A stretch of DNA of 25,868 nt. Source: Ascoidea tarda (nom. inval.) (taxonomy: Eukaryota > Ascomycota > Saccharomycetes > Ascoideales > Ascoideaceae). The stretch lies in contig JAKTTS010000202.1 in assembly GCA_030560485.1 (NCBI GenBank), positions 1 through 25,868 on the forward strand. Reading direction: 5' to 3'. A program made the translations under genes and the position numbers. Shown here in pieces: positions 10,355-20,075 of this stretch (its first letter is position 1; each line of letters starts with the position of its first letter). The notes under the pieces are model-generated. The model was given only the letters and a program-made list of their open reading frames with translations. It ran no database searches and was not told the origin of the DNA.

Positions 10355-10582
10355 ATGATGATCGAATCGAATCTCATGAAGCACTTGCTCTCCAGCTCCA
10401 AGAAGGCATACCACCACTTCTTCAAGGTAAGTCCCGAGGCCTACATGATAATCAACTCGCGAAAGCCCATCACCAAGGGTGTTGTCTATCTCAGCACTGT
10501 TTCGCTTGTTACTTATTACTCTCTCCAGGGCTGGAAATCGCAGCAATTCGAACCCAGCCAAACTTTGTTCTTCACCACCTGA
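10355..10582 (+). CDS. Unknown 75-residue protein with one membrane segment
   Basis: Small gene between SMD2 and GUF1 that I cannot assign. The frame is open from 10295, but the ATG at 10355 sits in a good context (CAAAATG) and gives MMIESNLMKHLLSSSKKAYH. A Lys/His-rich N-terminal half is followed by GVVYLSTVSLVTYYSLQGW, a likely single membrane helix at about residues 43-61, and a short hydrophilic tail. The codons favour C- or G-ending optimal forms (AAG, TTC, TAC, ATC, ACC, CTC), unlike neighbouring genes and unlike the AT-rich flanks. That argues for a real, well-expressed gene. A basic N-terminus plus one helix would fit a small mitochondrial inner-membrane protein such as a respiratory-complex accessory subunit, but this is inference. 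An internal AAG-GTAAGT resembles a splice donor, but no CTAAC branch site follows it. Confidence 0.68.
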   Translation: MMIESNLMKHLLSSSKKAYHHFFKVSPEAYMIINSRKPITKGVVYLSTVSLVTYYSLQGWKSQQFEPSQTLFFTT

Positions 10583-10749
10583 CTTTTCTGGCTTGGATTG
10601 GAAATTTTTCGAATTATACCAAAATAAATCAGAATATTGGTATATTCAATTATTCACTATACTCTAACAATACTGTAATATTTCTCTTTCTTTTCAATAT
10701 TGTGGATATTTTCTACTCATTTTTATAAGGCCCCATATATGTTACTGCG

Positions 10750-12819
10750 ATGATAACAAAGGCTCTTTTAGGGTCATTACTCATTAAGCCCATTTTCACT
10801 CATACCACTTTCAAAAAAATTCCTTTTTATTCTTTATATTCACATTTATATTCACATTTATATTCTAATTCACATTCATATACATATTCATATTCACGTT
10901 TCTCAACCTTTTCAATACTTTTAAATAATAACACTGAGAATAACAATAAAATAAAAAAACAAAATTCAAATGCCAAAAAGGAGGATAAACTCAAACTCGA
11001 AACTCAAGAGAGAATATCAAAAATTCCAATCAGCAATTACAGAAATTTCTCCATAGTCGCACATATCGACCATGGAAAATCAACTCTAAGCGATCGATTG
11101 TTGGAATTAACAGGTGTAATTAAAGCTGGTGATAACAAGCAAGTCTTGGACAAGCTAGACGTGGAAAGAGAACGAGGCATAACAATAAAAGCTCAAACAT
11201 GTTCAATGATTTACAACTATAACAACACAGACTATCTTTTACATTTGGTTGATTGTCCCGGTCATGTTGATTTCAGATCAGAGGTGACAAGAAGTTTTGC
11301 TTCAGTTAATGGAGCTTTGCTACTAATCGACGCCTCTCAGGGAGTTCAAGCCCAAACTGTTGCAAACTTTTACTTGGCCTATTCACTAAATTTAAAGCTA
11401 ATCCCAATTATAAACAAAATCGACTTGGATAATGCAGATATTCCAAAATCAATTGACCAAATCAAAAATTTCTTTGAGTTGCCCACAGAAGATATAATCT
11501 CTGTATCTGCGAAAACAGGTTTAAATGTTCCAAATATTTTGCCAGCTATTATAGAAAAGATCCCATCTCCAACTGGAGATATCAGCGGGAGATTGAAATC
11601 GTTTATTGTGGATTCATGGTACGATTCCTATGTGGGCTGTGTTTTGCTAATCAAGATTGTTGATGGAGTTTTGAAAAAAGGTCAAAGAATAATGTCTGCT
11701 CACACAAGAAAAAAATACGAAGTCAAGGAGTTGGGCATAATGTATCCTGACAGATTTCCAATGGACCAGATATCAGCAGGGCAAGTTGGTTATATAATCC
11801 CAGGAATGAAAAATTCTTCTGAAGCGCTAATAGGAGATACTTTGATGTTGGTTGGTCAGGAAGTTGAACCATTGCCTGGGTTTGAAGAATCAAAGCCAAT
11901 GGTGTTTGTTGGGGCCTTTCCAAGCAACGGCGGTGAGTTTCAAATGTTAGATGAAAGTTTGCAAAAATTGGTTTTAAATGATAGAAGTGTCACTTTGCAA
12001 AAGGAAACGTCAAATGCCTTAGGTCAAGGCTGGAGAATTGGCTTTTTGGGGTCGTTGCACGCCTCTGTTTTCAAAGAAAGACTAGAAAAAGAATATGGTG
12101 CTCAATTGATCATCACTGCTCCAACTGTGCCATATAAAGTTCGATACAAAGATGGAACAGAAAAAATAATCAGCAATCCCGATGACTTTCCTGACTATAC
12201 AACAAGGGGTGGTAGGATTGAATCGCTTTTGGAACCCTTTGTCGAAATTATGTCAACCTTTCCAAGCGATTTCTTGGGAACCGTTATAAAATTGTGTCAG
12301 GATAATAGGGGTATTCAAACTGATCTCCAATACTTAAACACCGGGCAGGTTTTGTTGAAATATCGAATTCCATTGAGCAGACTAGTCGACGACTTTTTTG
12401 GCAAATTAAAATCAGCTACATCTGGATATGCTTCTCTAGACTACGAAGATGGCGGCTATGAACCATCAGACATTCTCAAGCTAGAATTGTTGGTAAATGG
12501 AAAGGGAATAGATGCCTTGGCCCAGGTTATGCACAAAAGCGAGATTGAAAGCACAGCCAAACAATGGGTTAAAAAATTCAAGCAGCATATCCGATTCCAG
12601 TTGTTTGAAGTGATCATCCAGGCAAAAGCGAACAACAAGATCATGGCAAGGGAAACCATAAAGGCAAAAAGAAAGGATGTTTTGGCCAAGTTGCATGCCT
12701 CTGATGTCTCGAGAAGAAAGAAATTGCTATCGAAACAAAAGGAAGGTAAGAAAAAGTTGCAGTCGGTGGGAAACGTTACTATCGATCAGGAAGCATACCA
12801 GTCGTTTTTGCGTCGCTGA
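10750..12819 (+). CDS. GUF1: Mitochondrial translation GTPase LepA/EF4 (GUF1)
   Basis: Mitochondrial-matrix back-translocating elongation factor that supports mitochondrial protein synthesis under stress. The 689 residues begin with a Ser/Tyr/Thr-rich presequence that carries a 12-bp tandem repeat (10837-10860) encoding [10 protein letters not shown]. The GTPase core follows: P-loop AHIDHGKST at 104-112, the [11 protein letters not shown] switch I region, DCPGH at 168-172 and NKID at 222-225. Domain II and the LepA-specific C-terminal domain follow, with the [27 protein letters not shown] and [20 protein letters not shown] segments. The basic end (about 650-689) contains the family's [22 protein letters not shown] block, shown here in two parts: [10 protein letters not shown] and [12 protein letters not shown]. 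Length is slightly above S. cerevisiae Guf1 (645), owing to the long presequence. The first ATG is supported because a targeting sequence is needed upstream of residue 90. Confidence 0.95.
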   Translation: MITKALLGSLLIKPIFTHTTFKKIPFYSLYSHLYSHLYSNSHSYTYSYSRFSTFSILLNNNTENNNKIKKQNSNAKKEDKLKLETQERISKIPISNYRNFSIVAHIDHGKSTLSDRLLELTGVIKAGDNKQVLDKLDVERERGITIKAQTCSMIYNYNNTDYLLHLVDCPGHVDFRSEVTRSFASVNGALLLIDASQGVQAQTVANFYLAYSLNLKLIPIINKIDLDNADIPKSIDQIKNFFELPTEDIISVSAKTGLNVPNILPAIIEKIPSPTGDISGRLKSFIVDSWYDSYVGCVLLIKIVDGVLKKGQRIMSAHTRKKYEVKELGIMYPDRFPMDQISAGQVGYIIPGMKNSSEALIGDTLMLVGQEVEPLPGFEESKPMVFVGAFPSNGGEFQMLDESLQKLVLNDRSVTLQKETSNALGQGWRIGFLGSLHASVFKERLEKEYGAQLIITAPTVPYKVRYKDGTEKIISNPDDFPDYTTRGGRIESLLEPFVEIMSTFPSDFLGTVIKLCQDNRGIQTDLQYLNTGQVLLKYRIPLSRLVDDFFGKLKSATSGYASLDYEDGGYEPSDILKLELLVNGKGIDALAQVMHKSEIESTAKQWVKKFKQHIRFQLFEVIIQAKANNKIMARETIKAKRKDVLAKLHASDVSRRKKLLSKQKEGKKKLQSVGNVTIDQEAYQSFLRR
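10837..10898 (+). repeat. Degenerate 12-bp tandem repeat in the GUF1 presequence
   Basis: Two exact copies of TATTCACATTTA at 10837-10860 are followed by decayed TATTC/CATATTCA units to about 10898. The repeat codes for Tyr-Ser-His-Leu units inside the mitochondrial targeting region. Confidence 0.85.
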
Positions 12820-12912
12820 GGACAGAAGGACGTTTGTACATAATTATTCTCTACGATACGAGACCATATATCCCATATATAACGTGTAATACTAATGAGT
12901 AATGACTTTGAT

Positions 12913-12951
12913 CCAGCATAAAAATGATGCTGGGCTCGGCGGCCAATCAGC
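12913..12951 (+). promoter_or_regulatory. Hairpin and CCAAT box in the SER1 promoter
   Basis: A perfect 7-bp inverted repeat, CCAGCAT/ATGCTGG (12913-12919 and 12927-12933), precedes a GC-rich block with GGCCAATCAGC at about 12941-12951, which matches a CCAAT box for a Hap2/3/5-type factor. TGAGTAA occurs twice nearby (12896 and 12968), one base from the Gcn4 site TGAGTCA. Gcn4 control of SER1 is known in S. cerevisiae, but neither site here is a consensus match. The role is inferred. Confidence 0.4.
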
Positions 12952-13090
12952 GCCCGGCTCCAAACGGTGAGTAATTTCCACCTCGAAACACTCAGAGAGC
13001 CGTTTTCAGCAGACACAAATACAAATATAAACACGAGATTTCTGTTTCTGTGGGTGTTTTGTTGAAGCTATCATAGATCGAGAGTGGCAA

Positions 13091-14296
13091 ATGGCGTCAG
13101 GAAGATCGTTGGAAAGAAGCGAAGCACACTACTATGGTGCTGGCCCAGCCTTGATGCCCACTGAGGTTTTGCAACAGGCTGCCTACGACATCATTAACTA
13201 TTGTGGTGAGGGTGTTGGTGTTGGCGAGATTTCTCATCGAAGCAAATTGGCTGAAGATATTATCAACAATACCAAAAAGAACATCGCTGATCTATTGAGC
13301 ATTCCAGACAATTACGAGGTGTTTTTCATGCAAGGTGGTGGCACTACTGGCTTTTCATCAGTAGCAACAAACTTGAGCTCAAACTTCTATAAGAAAAATG
13401 GTGATTTGGGCATAAGAGCAAAACTATACTATATCGTAAATGGTACCTGGAGTTTGAAGTCCTTTGAAGAGGCCAGGAGATTGGGGCTTGATGCAGAAGT
13501 CTACTACAACGTTAAGCAGTCCAATGGCAAGTTCGATGACTATAAAACTAACAGCGACGAGCAATTGCCAAAATTGAATAAAGACCAGGTTCCTTATCTT
13601 TATTACTGCGACAATGAAACTGTCAATGGAATTGAGTTTGCCGAACCTCCAAAAGTTGAATCAGGAATTAACATTGTTTGTGACATGTCCTCAAACTTTT
13701 TGTCGAAAAAAGTTGATGTTAGTAAATATGGATTAATCTTTGCAGGTGCTCAAAAAAACGTTGGACTAGCTGGGCTAACCATATACATAATAAGAAAGGA
13801 TATGATCCCACAATTAAACGAGAAAATTGACGAGGAAAAAAAAATAATCGATAAATATCACTTGCCAATTACTCCAATCGCAAGTCATTTTCCTACTGTT
13901 ATTAAAAATAACTCAGCTTACAATACCATCCCAATTTTCACTCTATACATATTGAAATTGGTAACTGATAAGCTAATCGCAGAAGGTGGTCTTGAAAACC
14001 AACAAAAACTAAACAATTATAAAAGTGAAATACTATATGGTGTTTTGGATAAATATCCTAAATTATTTGATTTGCCAGTCAAGACAGAAGCAAGAAGTAA
14101 TATGAATGTTGTATTCAGAATCAATGGGGATGGATTAGAGAGTAAATTTATCGAACAAGCCAAAAATGAAGGATTCACTGGTTTGAAGGGCCATAGGTCA
14201 GTTGGTGGTTGTAGAGTTTCAATTTACAATGCAATTTCTAAACAAAGTGTTGAGAAATTGGTTGCATTTATTGATAAATTTGCTGCGAGTCAATAA
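13091..14296 (+). CDS. SER1: Phosphoserine aminotransferase
   Basis: Cytosolic PLP enzyme of serine synthesis: converts 3-phosphohydroxypyruvate plus glutamate to O-phosphoserine plus 2-oxoglutarate. The 401-residue protein spans the whole family (yeast Ser1 395). Conserved blocks are HYYGAGPALMPTEVLQQA at the start, GEISHRSK at about residue 45, the phosphate-binding FMQGGGTTGFSSVATNL, NETVNGIEF, and CDMSSNFLSKKVDV with the cofactor Asp. Then come AGAQKNVGLAGLTIY with the Schiff-base Lys at about 222, NNSAYNTIPIF, and the substrate-binding GLKGHRSVGGCRVSIYNA near the C-terminus. The start gives a short MASGRSLERSEAH lead, and all motifs are intact. It ends 86 bases from the convergent MEC3 stop. 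Promoter elements are described separately. Confidence 0.96.
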   Translation: MASGRSLERSEAHYYGAGPALMPTEVLQQAAYDIINYCGEGVGVGEISHRSKLAEDIINNTKKNIADLLSIPDNYEVFFMQGGGTTGFSSVATNLSSNFYKKNGDLGIRAKLYYIVNGTWSLKSFEEARRLGLDAEVYYNVKQSNGKFDDYKTNSDEQLPKLNKDQVPYLYYCDNETVNGIEFAEPPKVESGINIVCDMSSNFLSKKVDVSKYGLIFAGAQKNVGLAGLTIYIIRKDMIPQLNEKIDEEKKIIDKYHLPITPIASHFPTVIKNNSAYNTIPIFTLYILKLVTDKLIAEGGLENQQKLNNYKSEILYGVLDKYPKLFDLPVKTEARSNMNVVFRINGDGLESKFIEQAKNEGFTGLKGHRSVGGCRVSIYNAISKQSVEKLVAFIDKFAASQ

Positions 14297-14382
14297 ATAC
14301 TCATTGTTTAAAATCATATTGTTAATATTTATTTTTTTTTCTTCTTTTTCTTTTTCTTTTTCCACAACCAGTTATTCATTAA

Positions 14383-15414
14383 CTACTCAACAACACCACT
14401 TATATAGAAAATAAATTCAGCGTCATCCGATTCATCAATAAACAAATGCAATATTATAACATTTGGTTCAGACATTATTATCGCTGTATTATTGCAAATT
14501 TGGCAAATTTTAGAAGCAGATTTGAAATCATTTAATCTTAAAACCACGTTCACATCATTGTTTTCATTGGGATTAAATATATTAGAAGAGTCTTTATAAT
14601 TTTCGTCATCTTTATGATCATTAGTCTTATTCATATCGGTATCAATACCAATACTAATACCAATATTGTTATTAGTATCACCACCAGCAGCTTTGCTTTT
14701 CTGAACCAACAAATTCGAATTCCATCCCAACTTCACAATCAAAGTGTCTGATTTCAAAATCAAATTGAGATTTCCCTTTTCGTCAGCATTTATCTTCAAA
14801 AATTTGTATTTACTGCTTTTAAATCTCTCAATTCGTTTGAATATGTTGATGAAATCGCCTGGCAATTTTAACAATAGATTGATTTTACTAATTTCAGGCT
14901 CCACAATTTTCAAATCAGACTTCTTTTTCAACAATCGTACTGGAATCTTGAAAGTATGGTGAATAATGATATTTTGCTGAGATTCGCTATAGAAAACAGC
15001 CAAAACAGCATGGTTTTTGAACTTTTTATTGTTGATATTCGCTGCTAACCCATTATTCGCTTTATTGTTCCCATTCAACGATGAATTGGCAGACGAAGAT
15101 GATGAAGGATTGACTCTCTGCAATCTGATTGTCAAGTCTGACGAATTGACCTTATCGAAGTTCTTAAGCACCTGGCACAACTGCTCTAAATTGCACTCCA
15201 TCGAGATCTGGTTGTTATTAGCAGACTCTACCTCGTACTCGTCAAATAACAAACAGGAAAATTTCAACCATATCTGAGGCTCATTTATCACTGACGAGAT
15301 GACGATAAAGTGCCTGCTGGTGAATCGCAAAACACACTGCTTTCTGATGTGTAGAATCGACGCTACTGAGTTCTTGATCTTGTCGCAGTTGCTCAAGGTT
15401 AGCTTTAGTTTCAT
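14383..15414 (-). CDS. MEC3: DNA-damage checkpoint 9-1-1 clamp subunit (Mec3/Hus1)
   Basis: PCNA-like subunit of the Rad17-Mec3-Ddc1 clamp loaded at damaged DNA to activate Mec1 signalling in the nucleus. I start at 15414, giving MKLKLTLSNCDKIKNSVASI, which parallels the MKLKL start of S. cerevisiae Mec3. The frame is open back to 15549 only through a Trp/Lys/Gln repeat coded by a 15-bp duplication. The 343 residues carry the Mec3/Hus1 landmarks: CVLRFTSRHFIVIS, MECNLEQLCQVLKNFDKV, LTIRLQRV, the IIHHTFKIPVRLL strand and the KLPGDFINIFKRIERFKSSK block. A variable acidic/Asn-rich insert precedes a final strand, AEFIFYISG, matching the Mec3 end. It is shorter than S. cerevisiae Mec3 (474), which has longer inserts. 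Divergently transcribed from ROT2 across about 200 bases. Confidence 0.88.
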   Translation of the reverse strand: MKLKLTLSNCDKIKNSVASILHIRKQCVLRFTSRHFIVISSVINEPQIWLKFSCLLFDEYEVESANNNQISMECNLEQLCQVLKNFDKVNSSDLTIRLQRVNPSSSSSANSSLNGNNKANNGLAANINNKKFKNHAVLAVFYSESQQNIIIHHTFKIPVRLLKKKSDLKIVEPEISKINLLLKLPGDFINIFKRIERFKSSKYKFLKINADEKGNLNLILKSDTLIVKLGWNSNLLVQKSKAAGGDTNNNIGISIGIDTDMNKTNDHKDDENYKDSSNIFNPNENNDVNVVLRLNDFKSASKICQICNNTAIIMSEPNVIILHLFIDESDDAEFIFYISGVVE

Positions 15415-15462
15415 TGGCACACCCAGACAGTAGTTCTCGCCCCAGTCTCTGCTCTTCCAAAT

Positions 15463-15492
15463 GAGTTGCTTCCAACTGAGTTGCTTCCAACA
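15463..15492. repeat. 15-bp tandem duplication in the MEC3-ROT2 promoter
   Basis: GAGTTGCTTCCAACT at 15463-15477 is followed directly by GAGTTGCTTCCAACA at 15478-15492, one base different. It lies in the shared upstream region of the divergent MEC3 and ROT2 genes and produces the open but probably untranslated frame upstream of MEC3. Confidence 0.85.
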
Positions 15493-15611
15493 GCACTCTT
15501 CAACTGCCTTCAGGGAGAAGAAACCTTCCACCACACTCAAAACGGGCACAGAGCTTCTTTCTGCTCTTTTGCTGTTTTCTATTCACTGCCAACCGATAAG
15601 CAAATACTGAA

Positions 15612-18560
15612 ATGAAGCTCAATTGGCTAGTGTTGTTTACTGCTTTCTGCTTCTGTGTGGTGCCCTCGTTGGGTGTCAAAGAATACCTTTTTAAAAAATG
15701 CTCTCAGTCTGGGTTTTGCCAGAGAAATCGCCATTTTTCTAACCAAGTGTCAAAGTTATCGCTGAATGACGAATATCAACCCAGATATTCGATTGACAAA
15801 TCATCAATTAAATTACACACCAACAATTCGACACTAGTTGGTAGATTGAATAAGAAATTGAATGACGATTCCACCTCTATTCCTTTTGGATTCCAGCTTA
15901 ACATTTTAGAAAACCAAAGCATCAGATTTAGAATCGAAGATCAGCTAACCAACACTGTCTCCAACTTCAGAAGATATAACGAGACTTCTTACTGGGCTTT
16001 TAAAGATCATGTTCAGCCAGATTTATTGTCAAATGATGATTCTCTTAACGTTATCTACAACTACAACAATCCAGACAGTTTCGAGATTAACACAGAAAGC
16101 AAAGGTGAAAGCATTATCATTGGCTATTCTAATGGTTTATACAAAATCGAGATTCAATTGTACCCATTTAAATTGACTTATTATTACAAAAACTCCCCCT
16201 CCATAGTTTTAAATGACAGAAATTTCTTAAATATTGAACACTTCAGAAAAAAAAATGATAACAATTTAAGTAAAAACCTATCCCCAGAAGAATTGGACTT
16301 TGATTGTTTTACAGACTCCTTCAAAGATTCCAGTAAGGATACTTTGAAAAGAGGTCCCGAATCAATTGCTTTAGATGCCACTTTTAACAATTTTTTAAAT
16401 GTCTATGGCATTCCGGAACATGCTGATTCAATGGCTTTGAAAACTACAAGAGAAAATAGAGATGATGATAGTTATGATGACAAAGAAAGAGATTCAGACC
16501 CATATAGATTGTTTAATGTTGACATATTTGAGTATGAGACTGATAGTAAACTTCCAAACTACGGTTCCATTCCCTTTATGCTTGCTCATAGTCACAACGT
16601 ATCAGCCGGATTATTTTGGGTAAATTCGGCTGATACCTGGATTGATATAATTAAAAAAGACAAATCAACTAAAACCCACTGGATATCCGAAGCAGGATTA
16701 TTGGATATCATTTTGATTTTAGACAATTCCCCAGCCTCTATTAACCAAAAATATGGTGATATAACTGGTTACGTTGCATTGCCTCAACTATTTTCCTTGG
16801 GTTATCATCAATGTCGCTGGAATTATAACAACCAAGATGATGTCTTGAATATCAATAAAAAGTTCGACTACTTTAAAATCCCAATGGATTCAATCTGGCT
16901 AGATATTGAGTATACTGATGAAAAAAAATATTTCACCTGGAAAACCTCCTTATTTAATAACCCAACTGAGATGCTTTCAATTTTAGGTGAAACTGGTAGA
17001 AATTTGATTGCTATTATTGACCCACATATTAAATCTACAAATGATAAAAATTACAACATCGAGCAGCAAATACTTAAAAATAATCTTGCTATAAAAGATT
17101 CTGATAATAAAAACCCTTTTCATGGTCAATGTTGGCCTGGGAATTCGATTTGGATTGATACTTTTAATCCCAAGGCTATTACCACTTGGGCTTCCTTTTA
17201 TCAAAATTTTACCACTTTTTCGAATGACTCAACCAATTTGTATATTTGGAATGATATGAATGAACCATCGGTTTTTTCGGGGCCTGAAACAACAGCTCCA
17301 AAAGATTTGGTTCACTATGAAGGTTGGGAACATCGTTCTTTACACAATTTATATGGCCATAGTTTAATTGAGGCAACTTATCAAGGATTAAATGAAAGAT
17401 ATCAAAATATGAAAAGACCTTTTATATTGACTAGATCATATTTTTCTGGCTCGCAAAGATATTCTGCAATGTGGTCTGGAGACAATATGTCAAAATGGAG
17501 CTACCTAAGAATTTCAATACCTATGGCTTTAACCTCTGGAATTAGTGGTATGCCATTTTCTGGATCAGATGTTGGTGGGTTTTTTGGGGATCCGTCAAGT
17601 GAATTACTAACAAGATGGTACCAAACAGGTATTTGGTATCCATTTTTTAGAGGTCATGCTCATATCGACTCTAAAAGAAGAGAACCCTGGGTTCCTGGCG
17701 ATCCTTATACGTCCATTATTAGAGATGCAATAAAACTAAGATATTCATTATTACCAGTTTTTTATAACTCTTTTTATGAATCAAGTGTCAACGGCTTGCC
17801 TATCATAAAACCATTATTCTATGAAAATCCTAATAATGAAAAAATATTTGATATTGACGATCAATTCTTTATTGGGAACTCAGGAATCTTGGTCAAACCT
17901 ATCACTGAAGAATCGTTATCAAAAGTTAGTCAAAAAAATGAAATTTCTAATACTGATATAGATGAATATGAAGAAATAGATAACAGTGAAAAGTTTGAAA
18001 TTTATATACCTGATGATGAAATTTATTATGATTTTAATGATTTTACTAGAATTGACCAAGGAGAGGGAAAATATGAGTATAAAAATCTATCATTAGATAA
18101 CATACCAATTTTAATCAAAGGAGGTAATATAATTCCTAAAAAAATGAGATATAGAAGATCGTCAAAATTAATGAGATATGATCCATATACTTTAATAATA
18201 GCGTTAGACAAGAATCAAACTTCAAGTGGAATTTTATACGTTGATGATTTTGAAACATTTAATTACAAAAATAATGAAGAATATTTACTATGCAAATTGA
18301 AATTCGAAAACAATCAAATTTCTTCTAATATTAATAACTATAAAAAATTTTTTGATGGAGTTGATGAGTATCTAGAAATTGAAAAAATCATCATAATCGG
18401 TCTTGATGATTCAGGTGATAATTTCAAAGGAGAAATTTCTCAAAATAATAAAATTTGGAACGCTTCGATAATTAAAGAAAAGAATAGCTTGATTATAAAA
18501 AATCCTAAAGTTAAAGTTAATACGTCTTGGAAAATTGACATTTTCAATGAAAAAACATAA
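15612..18560 (+). CDS. ROT2: Glucosidase II catalytic alpha subunit (GH31)
   Basis: ER-lumen enzyme that trims the two inner alpha-1,3-glucose units from N-glycans during glycoprotein quality control. The 982 residues begin with a clear signal peptide (MKLNWLVLFTAFCFCVVPSLG), then VKEYLFKKCSQSGFCQRNR, the Cys-rich N-terminus typical of glucosidase II alpha. The GH31 barrel carries IWLDIEYTDEKKYFTW, the nucleophile in WNDMNEPSVF (Asp about 548) and the acid/base in MWSGDN (Asp about 624), followed by SGMPFSGSDVGGFFG and FFRGHAH. The C-terminal beta domains are present. Length is near S. cerevisiae Rot2 (954). There is no HDEL-type tail, as expected, because retention comes from the beta subunit. 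An acidic low-complexity insert lies near residues 780-800. All catalytic motifs look intact. Confidence 0.96.
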   Translation: MKLNWLVLFTAFCFCVVPSLGVKEYLFKKCSQSGFCQRNRHFSNQVSKLSLNDEYQPRYSIDKSSIKLHTNNSTLVGRLNKKLNDDSTSIPFGFQLNILENQSIRFRIEDQLTNTVSNFRRYNETSYWAFKDHVQPDLLSNDDSLNVIYNYNNPDSFEINTESKGESIIIGYSNGLYKIEIQLYPFKLTYYYKNSPSIVLNDRNFLNIEHFRKKNDNNLSKNLSPEELDFDCFTDSFKDSSKDTLKRGPESIALDATFNNFLNVYGIPEHADSMALKTTRENRDDDSYDDKERDSDPYRLFNVDIFEYETDSKLPNYGSIPFMLAHSHNVSAGLFWVNSADTWIDIIKKDKSTKTHWISEAGLLDIILILDNSPASINQKYGDITGYVALPQLFSLGYHQCRWNYNNQDDVLNINKKFDYFKIPMDSIWLDIEYTDEKKYFTWKTSLFNNPTEMLSILGETGRNLIAIIDPHIKSTNDKNYNIEQQILKNNLAIKDSDNKNPFHGQCWPGNSIWIDTFNPKAITTWASFYQNFTTFSNDSTNLYIWNDMNEPSVFSGPETTAPKDLVHYEGWEHRSLHNLYGHSLIEATYQGLNERYQNMKRPFILTRSYFSGSQRYSAMWSGDNMSKWSYLRISIPMALTSGISGMPFSGSDVGGFFGDPSSELLTRWYQTGIWYPFFRGHAHIDSKRREPWVPGDPYTSIIRDAIKLRYSLLPVFYNSFYESSVNGLPIIKPLFYENPNNEKIFDIDDQFFIGNSGILVKPITEESLSKVSQKNEISNTDIDEYEEIDNSEKFEIYIPDDEIYYDFNDFTRIDQGEGKYEYKNLSLDNIPILIKGGNIIPKKMRYRRSSKLMRYDPYTLIIALDKNQTSSGILYVDDFETFNYKNNEEYLLCKLKFENNQISSNINNYKKFFDGVDEYLEIEKIIIIGLDDSGDNFKGEISQNNKIWNASIIKEKNSLIIKNPKVKVNTSWKIDIFNEKT

Positions 18561-18584
18561 ATAAATAAATAAATAAATAAATAG
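18557..18584. repeat. AAAT tetranucleotide microsatellite
   Basis: Six to seven AAAT units directly after the ROT2 stop codon, in the 3' untranslated region, followed by a TA-dinucleotide run at about 18631-18645. No function is evident beyond AT-rich 3'-end DNA. Confidence 0.85.
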
Positions 18585-18692
18585 AAAAACAGTTTTAAAT
18601 GGTATTCAACAATAATAAATTTTCAAATTTATATATATATATAATTTATCATTTTTACCAAATCTATAAATGAGTTTTTTTTTGTTTTTTTT

Positions 18693-20075
18693 TTAATTTA
18701 TGATATTATCTTCAATAATTACATTCTCATTATACTCATCATTACCGATTTTGCTAGTATCATTTTCAGCTATTCTCAGTTTTGATAAATACTCGTTTTT
18801 TTTCCTTTCCTCTAATTGTTCTTGCTCCAAATTATATAATTGAGCTTGAGATTTGGGAGATCTTGAAGGTTGAGGTTGATTTGCTGGAAGGGGTTTACTA
18901 ATTAAATTGGATATACTTATACTGAAAATTACAGACACCGCAACTAGTAGAATACTGAAGATACCTCTTCTTGTAAAAGCCCATCTTAAACTTTCAGCAT
19001 TAAATTTGAATTCTGAAATTAGTTTTGAATTTATTTTTGTGGCCAAGTCAAGAATCAAATTTTTGATTTCCTTTTGTAGTAAAGAGTTTTCATTTTTATA
19101 ATCATTAACTAGAATAACCACTTTATTTTTGGACTTGATATAGTGTTGATTTAACTCATCGTGAACCAAATTTGAATCTCTTTGTAAAAAATTTAACCCG
19201 TTGATCAATTCGTGAAGATGGGAATCTCTTGAGGAATTAATTTCAACTCTTAGTTCAGCTCGTGCAGCTTCAAATAAATAATGTTCATTTTCCAAATCTG
19301 TTTTTGGAACAAATTCGTCAACCTTTTTTTTCCAATTTGAAATAATTTGAGATTTAATTAAATTTAGAATAATGTCAGATTGATCACTTGTAAAGCCAGA
19401 GGATTTTAGGGTCTCGAACATTTCATTTGTATCTAGATCTAATGCATACTCACCATCTTCATCAAGATCAATCTCAGGGAGAACAGGTTTAGAATCGATT
19501 TGTTTATCAGTTTCATCGGCAATTGAGCTTTCATTTTTGTCAGCATTTGCAGTTTCAGTAAAATTTGTGCTTGAAGACTTAATTTTAGAGCTATGAGGAC
19601 TATCAAGACTCTTGTCTTTAATTTTCTGGGAACTCTCCTTAACCTGAGTTTCATTTGGATTGTTGGAAGATGGTTGATCTTTCGTTTTATCCTTTGCCTG
19701 GTTGACATCCTCACTCGAATTAGTGTTATTATTGGAGCTGATTCTATGATTTTCGTTTTCTAATAATTGGTTTTCTCTATCTATCAATTCTTTAATTTCT
19801 TTTTCTTTTAAAGCCTCGGCTTCGTACAACTTGTTTTTGTTTTCTAAAAAACTGCTGAATTCCTTTACATTGGGGTATTTTACAACATTAGAATTGGAAG
19901 AATTGGAGGAAATGTTTCTCTTACCCAGGAACACAGCATGAGCATAATGCTTTGCGATGGCTATTGATGATGGAGATGCACACCGTATCAATAAACGACT
20001 TTTGCAAAAAAGACCTAAGTGACTTCTAGGAAGACGAAAAAAAGAAGGACATGATACTGAAACATTTTTCCACAT
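18693..20075 (-). CDS. PUT7: Mitochondrial DUF1640/MCUR1-family membrane protein (PUT6/PUT7 type)
   Basis: Predicted mitochondrial inner-membrane protein of the CCDC90/MCUR1 family; in S. cerevisiae the relatives Put6 and Put7 affect mitochondrial proline metabolism. The 460-residue product starts with a basic, Ser/Arg-rich presequence (about 1-55). A long disordered Ser/Asn/Lys region follows to about 205. The family core begins near 219 (MFETLKSSGFTSDQSDIIL, the usual helix that opens DUF1640), continues through a coiled coil to about 345, and ends in SLRWAFTRRGIFSILLVAVS with a membrane helix at about 371-393. A charged tail follows. The disordered insert makes it longer than the yeast relatives (about 200-315 residues). 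I choose the PUT7 symbol mainly from gene neighbourhood, since YLR283W lies in the same chromosomal region; Put6 is the alternative. Confidence 0.75.
   Translation of the reverse strand: MWKNVSVSCPSFFRLPRSHLGLFCKSRLLIRCASPSSIAIAKHYAHAVFLGKRNISSNSSNSNVVKYPNVKEFSSFLENKNKLYEAEALKEKEIKELIDRENQLLENENHRISSNNNTNSSEDVNQAKDKTKDQPSSNNPNETQVKESSQKIKDKSLDSPHSSKIKSSSTNFTETANADKNESSIADETDKQIDSKPVLPEIDLDEDGEYALDLDTNEMFETLKSSGFTSDQSDIILNLIKSQIISNWKKKVDEFVPKTDLENEHYLFEAARAELRVEINSSRDSHLHELINGLNFLQRDSNLVHDELNQHYIKSKNKVVILVNDYKNENSLLQKEIKNLILDLATKINSKLISEFKFNAESLRWAFTRRGIFSILLVAVSVIFSISISNLISKPLPANQPQPSRSPKSQAQLYNLEQEQLEERKKNEYLSKLRIAENDTSKIGNDEYNENVIIEDNIIN

Noticed and set aside
10428-10535. Possible intron in the small ORF starting at GTAAGT
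   Set aside because: No CTAAC-like branch site before the candidate acceptors, and the unspliced frame keeps uniform codon bias and a sensible membrane helix.
12896-12974. TGAGTAA pair as Gcn4 sites for SER1
   Set aside because: Each is one base off the consensus and short; kept only as a remark, not as a called site.
15415-15549. N-terminal extension of MEC3 to 15549
   Set aside because: Mec3 proteins start MKLKL, which is found at 15414; the upstream frame is opened by a 15-bp duplication.
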